DNA of 64,000 bases from UBA1756 sp045222555 (lineage in GTDB: Bacteria > Bacteroidota > Bacteroidia > Bacteroidales > WCHB1-69): NCBI GenBank assembly GCA_045222555.1, contig JBGUYY010000072.1, positions 248,001-312,000 of the forward strand, given 5' to 3'. The notes under the pieces were generated by a model that saw nothing but the letters and a program-made list of their open reading frames with translations, did not search any database and was not told the DNA's origin. This document shows positions 41,823 through 50,982 of the stretch, piece by piece. The first letter of the stretch is position 1. The number at the start of each line of letters is the position of its first letter. The translations under genes were made by a program, and so were the position numbers.

Positions 41823-43505
41823 TTACTCCCCGAACAGCTGCTGCAGTGCCTGGGTGAGGGTATCACCGCGCAGACCTTTCGCAAGGATTCGGCCGTCTTT
41901 GTCAATCAGGAAGGTGCAGGGGATGGAGGAGACGCCGTACAGTTTGGCGGCGGCGGAGCCCCACCCTTTCAGATCGCTCACATGGTTGGGCCATACCAGC
42001 CCGTCCTTTTCGATGGCGCCCTTCCAAGCATTGAGGTCCTTGTCGAGCGACACGCTGAACACCTCGAAACCTTTGTCGTGGTACTTTTGGTACATCGACA
42101 CCACATGGGGATTCTCGCGGCGGCACGGACCGCACCAGGAGGCCCAGAAATCAATCAGCACCACCTTGCCGCGCAGGTCGGAGAGCTTGCGGGTTTTGCC
42201 CGTCGGGTCGTTGAACTCCAGTTCGGGAGCGATGCTGCCCTCTGCCGTGCGGAACTGTGGGGTGTTGATCTTGTTCCAGCGCTCTTTCACCAACGGGTGC
42301 TCTGGGTAAATTTCATTGAGCGCGGAGATCACCTCCGTCTGCAAAGCCTTGTCCTGCGCAAAGTTGTCCAGGAACATCAAAGCGGCGAGGTCCGACTTGT
42401 GGTCCAGCATCAGCTGGCGAGCTTTGGTGGTGGTGGCGGCATCGCGCGTGTTGAATTCCTTCTGGTAGCCGTTTACGAGGGTCTGCACAGTGTTGGCGGC
42501 CTGTTTCAACAGCTGGCTGCCTGTTGTTTTTGTGAATTCAGCCGACTGTGTCATGTCTGCTTTTGCTTCTGCCACCCGCTGACCGTACTCGTTCACTACC
42601 GCCACAATGCGGTTGGCGAATTTGCTTTTGGCACTGGCGGCATCGAGCTTGCCGTCGTAAAACAGGTCGTCATATTCTGCCAGAAGAGCACTGGCCTTTT
42701 CTATGTAATTGGCCAACAGGGTTTCAGCATTGCCGTCGTGCTCTGCAACGGAATTGCTGTAGGCGGTGTAGGTGAGGTTGAAATTCTCGTAGTGGCTGCT
42801 CATACCAGGTTTTGATTTCTCGTAAGCCGGCAGCGTGTTGTCGGCGTATGTGCGGTAGGAGGCGTAGTAGTTCTTCATCACCTTCAGGTTCTTGATGCTC
42901 GCCGACAGGTAGGTATCCACCGTTTTCTTGTCCACTGTGCCTTTGGGGGCATGCGTGGCGTTGAGGGCCATCAGCGAGTCGTTGCATTCCATTGCCGCCT
43001 TCACATCCTCTGCCGCTGCGGTTTGCGACTGGTAGTAGGGCTGGAATTTGTTGGCGAAATTGGTGAAATAGAGCTGGTCGGGGTTGTGCTGCACAAGGTA
43101 GTTCAAGCTGTCGAGCACCTTCTGGCGGGAAGTGAACAGGTCGGTCAGCTCTTTGGTGAACAGAATGGATGTGGAGCCGCTGACGGCGGGCACACTCTGT
43201 ATGTTTTTGCCGTCGATGGTCAGGGTGATGTTTTCACCGGGGTTCAGGCAGAGCAGGAACGACTGGTTGCTGGATAAGGCCAGAGCATAAAGATCGCTGG
43301 AAGTGATCTTGGCTTTGATGGTGAAGTGATTGTCGCTGATTTTCGCCTTGGCTACAACGGGCATGTCCTTGTCGTAGGCCGACTTCAGCTCCACACTCTC
43401 TGCATCGCTGTTCAGCAGGGTGACGTTCAGGGTGACGTTCTGTGAAAACAAAATGTTTGTCATCAGAAGGATGGCAAACATGACCAGGAAACTTTTCTTA
43501 TTCAT
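41823..43505 (-). CDS. TlpA-like thiol-disulfide oxidoreductase with DUF4369-like N-terminus
   Basis: A 560-residue exported protein. After the signal peptide (MNKKSFLVMFAILLMTNILFSQ), a beta-domain of the DUF4369 type (ESVELKSAYDKDMPVVAKAKISDNHFTIKAKI) leads to a long helical linker (about 120-400). The C-terminal thioredoxin fold (about 420-560) has FWASWCGPCRRENPHV, the redox CxxC, and the cis-Pro segment GVSSIPCTFLID. It should act on periplasmic disulfides. Its start lies 26 bases after clpX, so it may be read from the tig operon. Confidence 0.87.
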   Translation of the reverse strand: MNKKSFLVMFAILLMTNILFSQNVTLNVTLLNSDAESVELKSAYDKDMPVVAKAKISDNHFTIKAKITSSDLYALALSSNQSFLLCLNPGENITLTIDGKNIQSVPAVSGSTSILFTKELTDLFTSRQKVLDSLNYLVQHNPDQLYFTNFANKFQPYYQSQTAAAEDVKAAMECNDSLMALNATHAPKGTVDKKTVDTYLSASIKNLKVMKNYYASYRTYADNTLPAYEKSKPGMSSHYENFNLTYTAYSNSVAEHDGNAETLLANYIEKASALLAEYDDLFYDGKLDAASAKSKFANRIVAVVNEYGQRVAEAKADMTQSAEFTKTTGSQLLKQAANTVQTLVNGYQKEFNTRDAATTTKARQLMLDHKSDLAALMFLDNFAQDKALQTEVISALNEIYPEHPLVKERWNKINTPQFRTAEGSIAPELEFNDPTGKTRKLSDLRGKVVLIDFWASWCGPCRRENPHVVSMYQKYHDKGFEVFSVSLDKDLNAWKGAIEKDGLVWPNHVSDLKGWGSAAAKLYGVSSIPCTFLIDKDGRILAKGLRGDTLTQALQQLFGE

Positions 43506-43531
43506 TTTTATATATTTACGGATACGAAAGG

Positions 43532-44758
43532 TCAGTTGAGGAATTTGAAGATGGAGTGTTCGAATTGTTCTTTAGCATATTTTAGGGTGATGCTCATGGA
43601 TTTTTGGTTCGAGCTGGGGAATTCGTACATGGCGTTGGTCATGATTTTCTCCACGATGGAACGCAGTCCGCGTGCGCCAAGATTCAGTTCCACAGCCTTT
43701 TCCACGATATAGTCAATGGCTTCGTCATCGAAGGTGAGTTGGATGCCGTCGAGGTCGAAAAGTTTAACAAACTGCTTGACCAGGGCGTTTTTGGGTTGGA
43801 TGAGAATCTGCTTCAACGCAGCGGCATCGAGCTTGTCGAGACTGGTGATAACCGGGAAACGTCCGCAGAGTTCAGGAATCAGTCCGAACGACTTAATATC
43901 CTGAAGGGAAACGTATTGCAGGAGGTTATCCTTGTCGATGTTGCGGTTTTTGGCGTTGTAGCCGATGACGTTGGTGTTCATCCTTTCGGCGATGATGTGG
44001 TCGAGGTTGTTGAACGCTCCCGACCCGATGAAAAGGATGTTCTGGGTGTTGACCTGGATGAACTGCTGTTCGGGGTGTTTGCGGCCGCCCTGCGGGGGCA
44101 CGTTCACGATCGAACCTTCCAGCAGTTTGAGCAGTGCCTGCTGCACGCCCTCGCCCGACACGTCGCGGGTGATGGAGGGGTTGTCGGCACCCTTGCGCGC
44201 CACCTTGTCGATCTCGTCGATGAAGACGATGCCACGCTCGGCGCGGGCGACATCGTAGTCGGCGGCCTGCAGCAAGCGCGACAGGATGCTCTCCACATCC
44301 TCGCCCACATAACCGGCCTGTGTGAAAACGGTGGCATCCACAATGCAGAACGGCACATCCAACATCTTGGCAATCGTTCTGGCTATCAAAGTCTTACCTG
44401 TACCCGTTTCGCCCACCATGATGATGTTCGACTTCTCAATCTCCACATCATTCTCGTTCTTCTCAGCGTACAAAATGCGCTTGTAGTGGTTGTAAACGGC
44501 CACGGAGATTACCCGCTTCGCCTCATCCTGCCCGATGACATACTCATCCAACCGTGCCTTGATTTCGGCCGGTTTCAGCAGTTTGAGTTTTGGGGCGGGC
44601 GGGGCAGCCTTCACGTGGTTCTCGTGCAGCAGCTGCAGAGCGGCCTTGGCGCAGGTCTCGCAGATGGCGCCCGAAAAGCCATAAATCAACGGCTCCTCTT
44701 TGGTCTCCGGACAACCGCAGAAGCTACAAAACCCATTCGATTTGGATTGTTTTCCCAT
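43532..44758 (-). CDS. clpX: ClpX, ATPase subunit of ClpXP protease
   Basis: A 408-residue AAA+ unfoldase that feeds proteins to ClpP. The ATG at 44758 gives the zinc-binding domain (Cys11, Cys14, Cys33, Cys36) at the expected place. Walker A is GETGTGKT (116-123), Walker B IVFIDEIDK. The pore loop region GYVGED and the sensor GARGLRSI are present. The ClpP-docking loop reads IGY (VIGYNAKN) instead of the common IGF/LGF. It lies 4 bases downstream of clpP. Confidence 0.97.
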   Translation of the reverse strand: MGKQSKSNGFCSFCGCPETKEEPLIYGFSGAICETCAKAALQLLHENHVKAAPPAPKLKLLKPAEIKARLDEYVIGQDEAKRVISVAVYNHYKRILYAEKNENDVEIEKSNIIMVGETGTGKTLIARTIAKMLDVPFCIVDATVFTQAGYVGEDVESILSRLLQAADYDVARAERGIVFIDEIDKVARKGADNPSITRDVSGEGVQQALLKLLEGSIVNVPPQGGRKHPEQQFIQVNTQNILFIGSGAFNNLDHIIAERMNTNVIGYNAKNRNIDKDNLLQYVSLQDIKSFGLIPELCGRFPVITSLDKLDAAALKQILIQPKNALVKQFVKLFDLDGIQLTFDDEAIDYIVEKAVELNLGARGLRSIVEKIMTNAMYEFPSSNQKSMSITLKYAKEQFEHSIFKFLN

Positions 44759-44762
44759 ACAA

Positions 44763-45425
44763 CTATTTCTTTCCCAGCACTTCGTCAATCATGCCGTACT
44801 CTTTGGCTTCGGCAGCCACCATCCAGTAGTTGCGGTCGCAGTCTTTCCACACCTGGTCGAAGTCTTTGCCGGAGTGGTTGGCGATGATTTCGTAGAGTTC
44901 TTTCTTGAGTTTCTGAATCTCGCGGGCTTCGATTTCGATGTCGGAGGCCTGACCCTGTGCGCCACCCAGCGGCTGGTGAATCATCACGCGGGAGTGGGGG
45001 AGGGCGAAGCGCTTGCCCTTCGCGCCGGCACACAGCAGCACAGCCGCCATGGAAGCCGCCATGCCCGTGCAGATGGTCGATACGTCAGGGTTGATATACT
45101 GCATGGTGTCGTAGATGCCTAAACCGGCATGTACGTACCCGCCAGGAGAGTTCAGATAGATCTGGATGTCGCGTTCCGAATCCTGCGACTCCAAAAACAG
45201 CAGCTGCGCCTGGATGATGTTGGCCACGTCATCATCGATCGGCACGCCGAGGAAGATGATGCGGTCCTTCATCAGGCGGGAGAACACGTCCAGCTGGGTG
45301 ATGTTCATCGGACGCTCCTCAATGATGTAGGGAGTGAGGTAGTCGCTGACCGCCGACATGTACTTATCGACGTGCAGGCTGGAGATGCCGTGATGTTTGA
45401 CGGCGTAGTTTCTGAAATCGTTCAT
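44763..45425 (-). CDS. clpP: ClpP, proteolytic subunit
   Basis: A 220-residue serine peptidase that forms the ClpXP barrel. Motifs: nucleophile in GMAASMAAVLL (Ser125), His150 in MIHQPLGGAQGQA, and the Asp in the WKDCDRNYWM stretch. SPGGYVHAG is the conserved oxyanion-strand segment. The N-terminus is about 15 residues longer than in E. coli. It is 3 bases downstream of tig and 4 bases upstream of clpX. Confidence 0.97.
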   Translation of the reverse strand: MNDFRNYAVKHHGISSLHVDKYMSAVSDYLTPYIIEERPMNITQLDVFSRLMKDRIIFLGVPIDDDVANIIQAQLLFLESQDSERDIQIYLNSPGGYVHAGLGIYDTMQYINPDVSTICTGMAASMAAVLLCAGAKGKRFALPHSRVMIHQPLGGAQGQASDIEIEAREIQKLKKELYEIIANHSGKDFDQVWKDCDRNYWMVAAEAKEYGMIDEVLGKK

Positions 45426-45428
45426 GAA

Positions 45429-46895
45429 TTATTCTGCTTTGGGGGTTGCTTTTTTGGTTTTGGCAGGAGCCTTCTTGGCTTTCGGCTTGGCCTCTTCAGC
45501 GGGAGCTTCAGCAGGCTCTGCAGCGGCTTTCTTGGGGGCAGCTTTCTTAGCCTTCGGCTTTTTCTCCTCTTTCTTATCCTCTTTAATACCATAAAGCTCA
45601 TCAGCGAACTGCTTGAAGGTCACTTTTTTAACTTTGGTCTTCATCTTCTGCTGCAGCACGTTGCCGATGGCCTCGTCGAACAACTGGTCGTAGATGTTCT
45701 TCACCGTATCTTTGTTCTTGAGGGTGTCGGCCACCATAGCGTCCACACGTTCGGCCACATCTTCGGCGTTGAACTGGGCGAAGTAGTTCTTCATGAAGAA
45801 ATCGCGCACATAGTTGCGAACGTTCTCTTCGGTAATCTGGATGTTGTTCTCCTTGGTGAGCTTGTTCTCGATGAGCTGCCACTTGAAGGAGTTGAGGTAT
45901 TTGTCGAACTCGCCGTTCAGCTTCTCTTCGGTCATATCCTCTTGAGCGGTAAGGATGTAGCGACGGAGGAACTCTTCAGGAAGCTCAATCTTGAGGTTGT
46001 CCACGAGGGTGGTGATAGCGTCGTTCATGAATTTCTGACGGATGGAGGTGGCGTATTCGGCCTCCACTTTGGCGGCACCTTCTTTGCGGAGTTCTTCCAC
46101 ATTCTTCACCTCACCTTTCGGGTAGGCTTTCTTGAAGAAGTCGTCGTTGAGCTCGGCGGGTTCGAGGTGACCGATGTACTTGATGGTCATGGCGCGCATG
46201 TCGGGCTGATCCTTCTGAATCATCTCGGGGGTGATCTTGAGGAAGTTGGCGAGCTTGTTCTCGTCGTCGAAGAGGGTGAGCACGTCGGCGGTGACCACCT
46301 CTTTCACGTTCTTGCCGATGAAGAGTTTCTTGCCGGCTTCGCTGAGGTCGTTGGCGTAGAAGTTGCCGTTGTCGTTCTCGTTGAACTCCACGGTCACAAA
46401 GTCACTGTCGGAAATGGTCTCGGGGGAGGTGTACTGGCCGTGGCGTTTGCGCAGGTCATCCACGAAGCGGTCGATCTCCTCATCGGTGGCCTTGATCTGG
46501 TAGCTGGTGATCTCGGGCAGCTCCTCATAGTTGATGTCGAACGGCTTCTGAGAAGCGATTTCGAAGACGAAGACAAACTTGTCGGGATTTTCAAAATCCA
46601 CCACAGTTTTGTCGTTCACCGGCAGCGGTTCGCCGAGGGTCTCGATGTTGTTTTCGCGGATATACTTGTTGAGTTCGTCAATCATCATGCGGTTCACTTC
46701 GTCGGCGATGAACGACTTCTCATACATTTTCTTAATCATCGGCATGGGGGCGTTGCCCGGTCGGAAGCCGGGGACCTGTGCCATTCTGCGCTGTTTTTTC
46801 AGTGCATTTTCTACGTTTGCTGCGTAATCTTCTTTGCAGATTTCAATGGTGACCATCTGAATCTGCTCGCTCTTTTTTTCGTTCTGAATCTTCAT
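45429..46895 (-). CDS. tig: Trigger factor with basic Ala/Lys/Pro-rich tail
   Basis: A 488-residue ribosome-associated chaperone. The N-terminal ribosome-binding domain has PGFRPGNAPM, equivalent to the GFRxGxxP signature. A PPIase-like middle (about 150-250: DSDFVTVEFNENDNGN, KKLFIGKNVKEV) and a helical C-terminal domain follow. Beyond the normal end (about 440) there is a tail rich in Lys, Ala, Pro and Glu (KAKKAAPKKAAAEPAEAP...). That tail is unusual in length and resembles histone H1-like tails. First gene of tig-clpP-clpX; promoter at 46933-46941. Confidence 0.95.
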   Translation of the reverse strand: MKIQNEKKSEQIQMVTIEICKEDYAANVENALKKQRRMAQVPGFRPGNAPMPMIKKMYEKSFIADEVNRMMIDELNKYIRENNIETLGEPLPVNDKTVVDFENPDKFVFVFEIASQKPFDINYEELPEITSYQIKATDEEIDRFVDDLRKRHGQYTSPETISDSDFVTVEFNENDNGNFYANDLSEAGKKLFIGKNVKEVVTADVLTLFDDENKLANFLKITPEMIQKDQPDMRAMTIKYIGHLEPAELNDDFFKKAYPKGEVKNVEELRKEGAAKVEAEYATSIRQKFMNDAITTLVDNLKIELPEEFLRRYILTAQEDMTEEKLNGEFDKYLNSFKWQLIENKLTKENNIQITEENVRNYVRDFFMKNYFAQFNAEDVAERVDAMVADTLKNKDTVKNIYDQLFDEAIGNVLQQKMKTKVKKVTFKQFADELYGIKEDKKEEKKPKAKKAAPKKAAAEPAEAPAEEAKPKAKKAPAKTKKATPKAE

Positions 46896-46932
46896 GTATA
46901 GATACTATTTAATTAATACACAATTTGCGGGT

Positions 46933-46941
46933 GCAAAAATA
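46933..46941 (-). promoter_or_regulatory. -7 promoter box TATTTTTGC for tig
   Basis: This minus-strand TAnnTTTG box lies 37 bases upstream of the tig ATG (46895). It should drive tig-clpP-clpX. Confidence 0.7.
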
Positions 46942-47002
46942 CGAAACAATTGGCAAACAACAATGTTCAATGCCAAATAAAATTTTTTATTGTTTTTTTT
47001 CG

Positions 47003-47026
47003 TATTTTTGCCGCACTAATTCTAAA
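47003..47026 (+). promoter_or_regulatory. -7 promoter box TATTTTTGC with conserved leader start
   Basis: The box (47003-47011) is followed by CCGCACTAATTCTAAA. The same box-leader block, 20 of 21 positions identical, stands at 52312-52332. The ATG at 47117 lies about 105 bases downstream, so the leader is long. Confidence 0.65.
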
Positions 47027-47116
47027 CTCCTTACAAACGCCACGAAAATTTATTTTCATTTTCATAATTTAACTGAAAGAGGATTCGATCATTATCAACC
47101 CCTAAAAAACAATCCC

Positions 47117-48247
47117 ATGAAACGTGTGATTTTCGGATTGATGGCGATGCTGCTGGTGGTTTCGCTCCGTGCCCAGACCGACACCAACTACTGGCACTAC
47201 CACGAACTGATCTACAAGGCCGAGTGCGCCCTGTTCGACAACAATAAGAATGTGGAACAAGGTTTCCAGTATTACGACCAAGCCTTCAACAGTTTCGAGT
47301 TCAACTACTTGCACGACCTGGTGAATGCGTCAGAGCTGGCACACTATTACCATCGTGACCATATGAAATATCTGAAGAAGGCCGTCGGCTACGGCTTAAG
47401 GCCCATCCATTTAGACAATGTTGCTGCTTGGAAAAACACTGACACACAAAGTCAATTTCTTGAATTTTACGAGAGTGAGGAAGGGCAAGCACTCCGGCAA
47501 CAATATCTCTCCACCATCAATCAGGAATACTTGGCGTGGCTCTATAGGTTTAGTTTGCAGGAAGTAAAATACCGGCGTTCGCCCGATCCAGACAAGTTAT
47601 ACAGGGGCAGATTTATGCAGTGGGACCAGCAGTTTCTGGAGAAAATTGAGGAGTTGGGATTCCCTGGGGCAAGACTTGTGGGCATTGACGACTCGCTACT
47701 TTATATGGAATTGGACAACAAAGATTTGGATTTCAACCGTTTGGTGCAAATGAGTGCCGACAGCTTATGTTCAACGGCAGACACCACTCCTATCCCTATG
47801 GTATTCGGTACCGACACACTTTGGGTGCAAGTGGTCGATCCCACCTATTCCTGTTTCGATCTGCACACCGGCAATCCATCACAAACTTTGCCCACCATCT
47901 ATTTGGTGCACCACAGCTGTCCTCTAAGGAGTTTTGCCTTTATTGATGATGAAATCGCCAAAGGCAACCTCCATCCACGAGAATTTGCCTACATAATAGA
48001 CCTTTCACGAGTTGAGAATTACTACGATGCATCCAATTGTGATTGCGGCAAGTATGCCAATTGCTATTTCCGTATGGGCAATGGTGACCAAGCTTTATGG
48101 AAGTTTCTCTTTCTGCCTGAAGATGAGACCGATGCGTTGCGGAAACAGTATTGGATTGTGCCGCTACGGGTGGAACGGGCAAAAGCAGATTTCGGGGAGG
48201 AACACGGCTACCGTTTCAACTGGGGGATGAACAACTGCTTTAAATAA
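47117..48247 (+). CDS. Secreted DUF6624-like protein with helical N-terminus
   Basis: A 376-residue protein with signal peptide (MKRVIFGLMAMLLVVSLRAQ). Residues about 25-120 are TPR-like helices (ELIYKAECALFDNNKNVEQGFQYYDQAF). The C-terminal half (FLEKIEELGFPGARLVG, TIYLVHHSCPLRSFAFIDDEIAKGNLHPREFAYIIDLSRVENYY) has the DUF6624 pattern, but the R of the conserved YxxDR is replaced by L. It shares this layout with the next gene, so the two are paralogues. Function of DUF6624 is unknown. Confidence 0.7.
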   Translation: MKRVIFGLMAMLLVVSLRAQTDTNYWHYHELIYKAECALFDNNKNVEQGFQYYDQAFNSFEFNYLHDLVNASELAHYYHRDHMKYLKKAVGYGLRPIHLDNVAAWKNTDTQSQFLEFYESEEGQALRQQYLSTINQEYLAWLYRFSLQEVKYRRSPDPDKLYRGRFMQWDQQFLEKIEELGFPGARLVGIDDSLLYMELDNKDLDFNRLVQMSADSLCSTADTTPIPMVFGTDTLWVQVVDPTYSCFDLHTGNPSQTLPTIYLVHHSCPLRSFAFIDDEIAKGNLHPREFAYIIDLSRVENYYDASNCDCGKYANCYFRMGNGDQALWKFLFLPEDETDALRKQYWIVPLRVERAKADFGEEHGYRFNWGMNNCFK

Positions 48248-48306
48248 TGACTTTCATCCACAACTTGTAATTTTATAAACTCACAACTTGATAAACCACG
48301 ATACTA

Positions 48307-49188
48307 ATGAAAAAACTCATCCTCTTTGTCTTGCTCGCACTTCCCATCCTGTCTGCTTTCTCGCAATCGGAAGGATGGAGAGCGTACTGCTCCCTGGAAT
48401 TTCAGGCGCAGCGCGCCTTTGAACAAGATGACTATGAGGAGGCATTAACCCATTATCAGCAAATGCTCCATGTGTATGGACAAATTGTGGATTACGCGGA
48501 TATGAGGAATTTTTGTGTGGCGGCGGCAATGTGCGGCGATACAAATTCGGTGCACCAGACCCTGCTCGCGCTCACGAAAAACAAATGCTTCGACATCAGA
48601 TTTTTGGACCTTCCTATTTTCAGTTATTACAAAAAGAAAAATTGGTGGGCGGAATGTGATTCCCTTTCCCATATCTACGGACATAAAAACCAGTGGTATA
48701 TCGACACCCTGAAGCAAATGCAAATCGCTGATTCTGTGGTGCGGTATGCATATACTCATGCAACCGACATGGCGGTTCGTGACTCTATAAGAGCCATTAT
48801 GGCGGCGACGGATTCTGTACATACCCTCCAATTGGAACAACTTATCAAAGAACATGGGTTGCCCACATTCCGGAATGTGGGATATGAGGGATTTTATAGT
48901 GCTTATATCATCATGATGCATGTCCATCCGCAACTGCAAGATTCTCTTATTGAGAAACTTATCCCATTGATGGAGAGCGGAGATGTGCCCCGTGATAAAA
49001 TGGCCTATCTGATTGATCGCAGTCTGATCATAAAGAAATTGCCGCAACGATATGGCTGTCAGGTATATCGGAGCGGAAGGTCACAGCCAGTGGAAGATAT
49101 CGACCATCTGAATGAGCGCAGGGAGGCGATGGGACTTTGTCCCGTGGATATAGAAAAATTGAAAACAAAGATTGTGGATTACGACTAA
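48307..49188 (+). CDS. Secreted DUF6624 protein
   Basis: A 293-residue protein with signal peptide (to LSAFSQ) and a TPR-like N-terminal part (AQRAFEQDDYEEALTHYQQML). The DUF6624 domain (about 155-293) shows the family marks: RDSIRAIMAATDSVHT, IKEHGLPTFRNVGYEG, LIPLMESGDVPRDKMAYLIDRSLI, RYGCQVYRSGRSQPVEDI and ERREAMGLCPV. It lies 59 bases after the 47117 gene and is its shorter, better-conserved paralogue. Role unknown; the export signal places it outside the cytoplasm. Confidence 0.75.
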   Translation: MKKLILFVLLALPILSAFSQSEGWRAYCSLEFQAQRAFEQDDYEEALTHYQQMLHVYGQIVDYADMRNFCVAAAMCGDTNSVHQTLLALTKNKCFDIRFLDLPIFSYYKKKNWWAECDSLSHIYGHKNQWYIDTLKQMQIADSVVRYAYTHATDMAVRDSIRAIMAATDSVHTLQLEQLIKEHGLPTFRNVGYEGFYSAYIIMMHVHPQLQDSLIEKLIPLMESGDVPRDKMAYLIDRSLIIKKLPQRYGCQVYRSGRSQPVEDIDHLNERREAMGLCPVDIEKLKTKIVDYD

Positions 49189-49258
49189 CAAAATTTCACA
49201 ATAAAACTCTCACATTTTCCGTTCAATAAATATTCGTTCATTAATAAATAATTAAGTC

Positions 49259-49609
49259 ATGAAAAAGTATTTGATTTTTGGATCATTAGTTTTGTTATTT
49301 TGTTTAGCAGGTTGCATGAAAGAACGGAATTGCGACTGTGCAGGAATGATGAGTGGCAAATTTGTCGTGTTGGAAGAACCCTACAGAACCACATACCCAT
49401 ATTGGAAAGAGGGGTTGAAGATCACCGCGCATTTTATCGACTCTACTGGGCAAGTTATGCCTATTCATGGACAAATCCCCAAAACATTTCCTGTTGGGGA
49501 CACCGTCGATGTGAATATTTGCCTGAAATACAATTATTATCGTCCAGGAAGGATTCATACTGAGGACAGATTCGGAACTTTTACCATCAATTGTATCGAA
49601 AGGTTGTAA
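49259..49609 (+). CDS. Small lipoprotein of unknown function
   Basis: A 116-residue lipoprotein with lipobox CLAGC (Cys19), followed by MKERNCDCAGMMSGKFVVLEE. The mature part is beta-rich with an Ig-like feel (KITAHFIDSTGQVMPIHGQIP, VDVNICLKYNYY, FGTFTINCIERL). It follows the DUF6624 pair by 70 bases on the same strand and is probably in the same unit. Not recognised further. Confidence 0.7.
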   Translation: MKKYLIFGSLVLLFCLAGCMKERNCDCAGMMSGKFVVLEEPYRTTYPYWKEGLKITAHFIDSTGQVMPIHGQIPKTFPVGDTVDVNICLKYNYYRPGRIHTEDRFGTFTINCIERL

Positions 49610-49659
49610 AAAAGATTTGAAAACAAAACTGTGGATACGGCTCCAACAATTGAATAGAA

Positions 49660-50808
49660 TTAATACGGGACTTCGCGAAAGTTGCAAAAACCATTGTGTG
49701 CAAGATCCTGCCGCTCATTACCATCGTATAGTACACACGATCCATCCACTTTATCGCTGTACAACTTTCTGAAATAGTCCATTCCTTTGAAAAAGGTGGT
49801 GTGGCAGGTATGTGCCGACTTGATTTCATATATTTGAAGATGGTCGAATGAAGTTTCCTCAATGAGGTCAACCTCATTTTGCGATTTGTCACGATAAAAA
49901 TAAAGGTGTGGGATTTCCCCTTTGTGATAATATTGTTTCATCATTTCCGCCACCACATAGTTCTCAAAAATGGCACCTCGCAGAGGGTGAGTAGCAAGCT
50001 GCTGTTCGTTTTCAATCCCCAGCAGAAAACAAAGCAGTCCTGTATCGTAAAAATACCGTTTGGGAGTTTTGACAATCCTTTTGCCGACGTTTCGGTAATA
50101 TGGTGGAAGGACAAACGTAATGTAGGAGGTCTCCAAAATACTGTTCCAATGCTGGATGGTTTTCATATCCACCCCAAGTTCATTGGCAAAGTCGGACGGC
50201 ACGAACTCACAGGCACATCTTCCTGCCGACAAACGTACAAACTGCCCAAAAAGAGAAAGGTTGCGTATGTTGACAATCTGCCTCAAATCCCGTTCCACGT
50301 ATGTGGTATAGTATGCAGAATAAACATCTTTGGGAGGCAACTGATGTGCCCATACTGCTGGAAATCCCCCACGCAGTAGCAATGTATCTGTGCTGATTGT
50401 TCCTCTTTCGGATAGCTCCCCTATCGAAAGCGGCAGCAAAGTTAGTACGGCAGTCCTCCCGACTAACGATTGTGTGACTTTTTCCAGCAGTGCGAAGTTG
50501 CTGCTCCCAGTTAAGATGTAGTGCCTTGAACGGTCTTCATCAGCCGCAATCTGAACGTATGAAAACAATTCTGGCAAATGTTGCGCCTCATCAATAATTA
50601 ACCCTGATCCGTAATGTCGCAGGAGATTCAAGGTGTCCGCTGCCACTTTTTCGCGCAAATCCAAATTCTCCAAATTGATATATTCATAATCAGGAAAAGT
50701 CTCTCTGCATAACGTTGTCTTCCCTGATTGACGAGGGCCGGTGATAGTGACAACGGGAAAAATCTTGGAGAGTCTTAAAATCTCTTCTTGTAATATTCTA
50801 TGAATCAT
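49660..50808 (-). CDS. AAA ATPase with DUF4143, PD-(D/E)XK-like C-terminus
   Basis: A 382-residue protein of the ATP-binding/DUF4143 family. The ATG at 50808 (MIHRILQEEILRLSKIF) fits family starts; an upstream ATG adds 18 unmatched residues. Walker A is GPRQSGKTTLC, Walker B SGLIIDEAQ, sensor ILTGSSNFALLE. The C-terminal half includes LLRGGFPAVW, YVERDLRQIVNI and FENYVVAEMMKQYY, then SQNEVDLIEE...IYEIKSA. This retains the D-x-E-x-K set of restriction-like folds. Compared with the paralogue at 9430 it belongs to a separate subfamily. Promoter at 50859-50867. Function not known. Confidence 0.85.
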   Translation of the reverse strand: MIHRILQEEILRLSKIFPVVTITGPRQSGKTTLCRETFPDYEYINLENLDLREKVAADTLNLLRHYGSGLIIDEAQHLPELFSYVQIAADEDRSRHYILTGSSNFALLEKVTQSLVGRTAVLTLLPLSIGELSERGTISTDTLLLRGGFPAVWAHQLPPKDVYSAYYTTYVERDLRQIVNIRNLSLFGQFVRLSAGRCACEFVPSDFANELGVDMKTIQHWNSILETSYITFVLPPYYRNVGKRIVKTPKRYFYDTGLLCFLLGIENEQQLATHPLRGAIFENYVVAEMMKQYYHKGEIPHLYFYRDKSQNEVDLIEETSFDHLQIYEIKSAHTCHTTFFKGMDYFRKLYSDKVDGSCVLYDGNERQDLAHNGFCNFREVPY

Positions 50809-50858
50809 TATTTTATATAAAATATGGACAAAATTGGAGTTAAAATCCTGTTTCGCCT

Positions 50859-50867
50859 GCAAAAATA
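50859..50867 (-). promoter_or_regulatory. -7 promoter box TATTTTTGC
   Basis: This minus-strand TAnnTTTG box lies 50 bases upstream of the ATPase ATG (50808). Confidence 0.65.
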
Positions 50868-50982
50868 CAAATAAAAATCAAATCTCATTAAAAAAAATAA
50901 TTCCCCGTTTGCCACGATATTTTATAACCCCTTTAATCCTCACAAACATAAGTCGGTGAGATATGTGCTATAAAAATTGAAC

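Noticed and set aside
45129..46901. Open frame of 590 codons on the plus strand opposite tig and clpP
   Set aside because: It is fully antisense to two clearly recognised genes, has no promoter or family motif, and its composition mirrors the reverse complement of Lys/Glu-rich codons.
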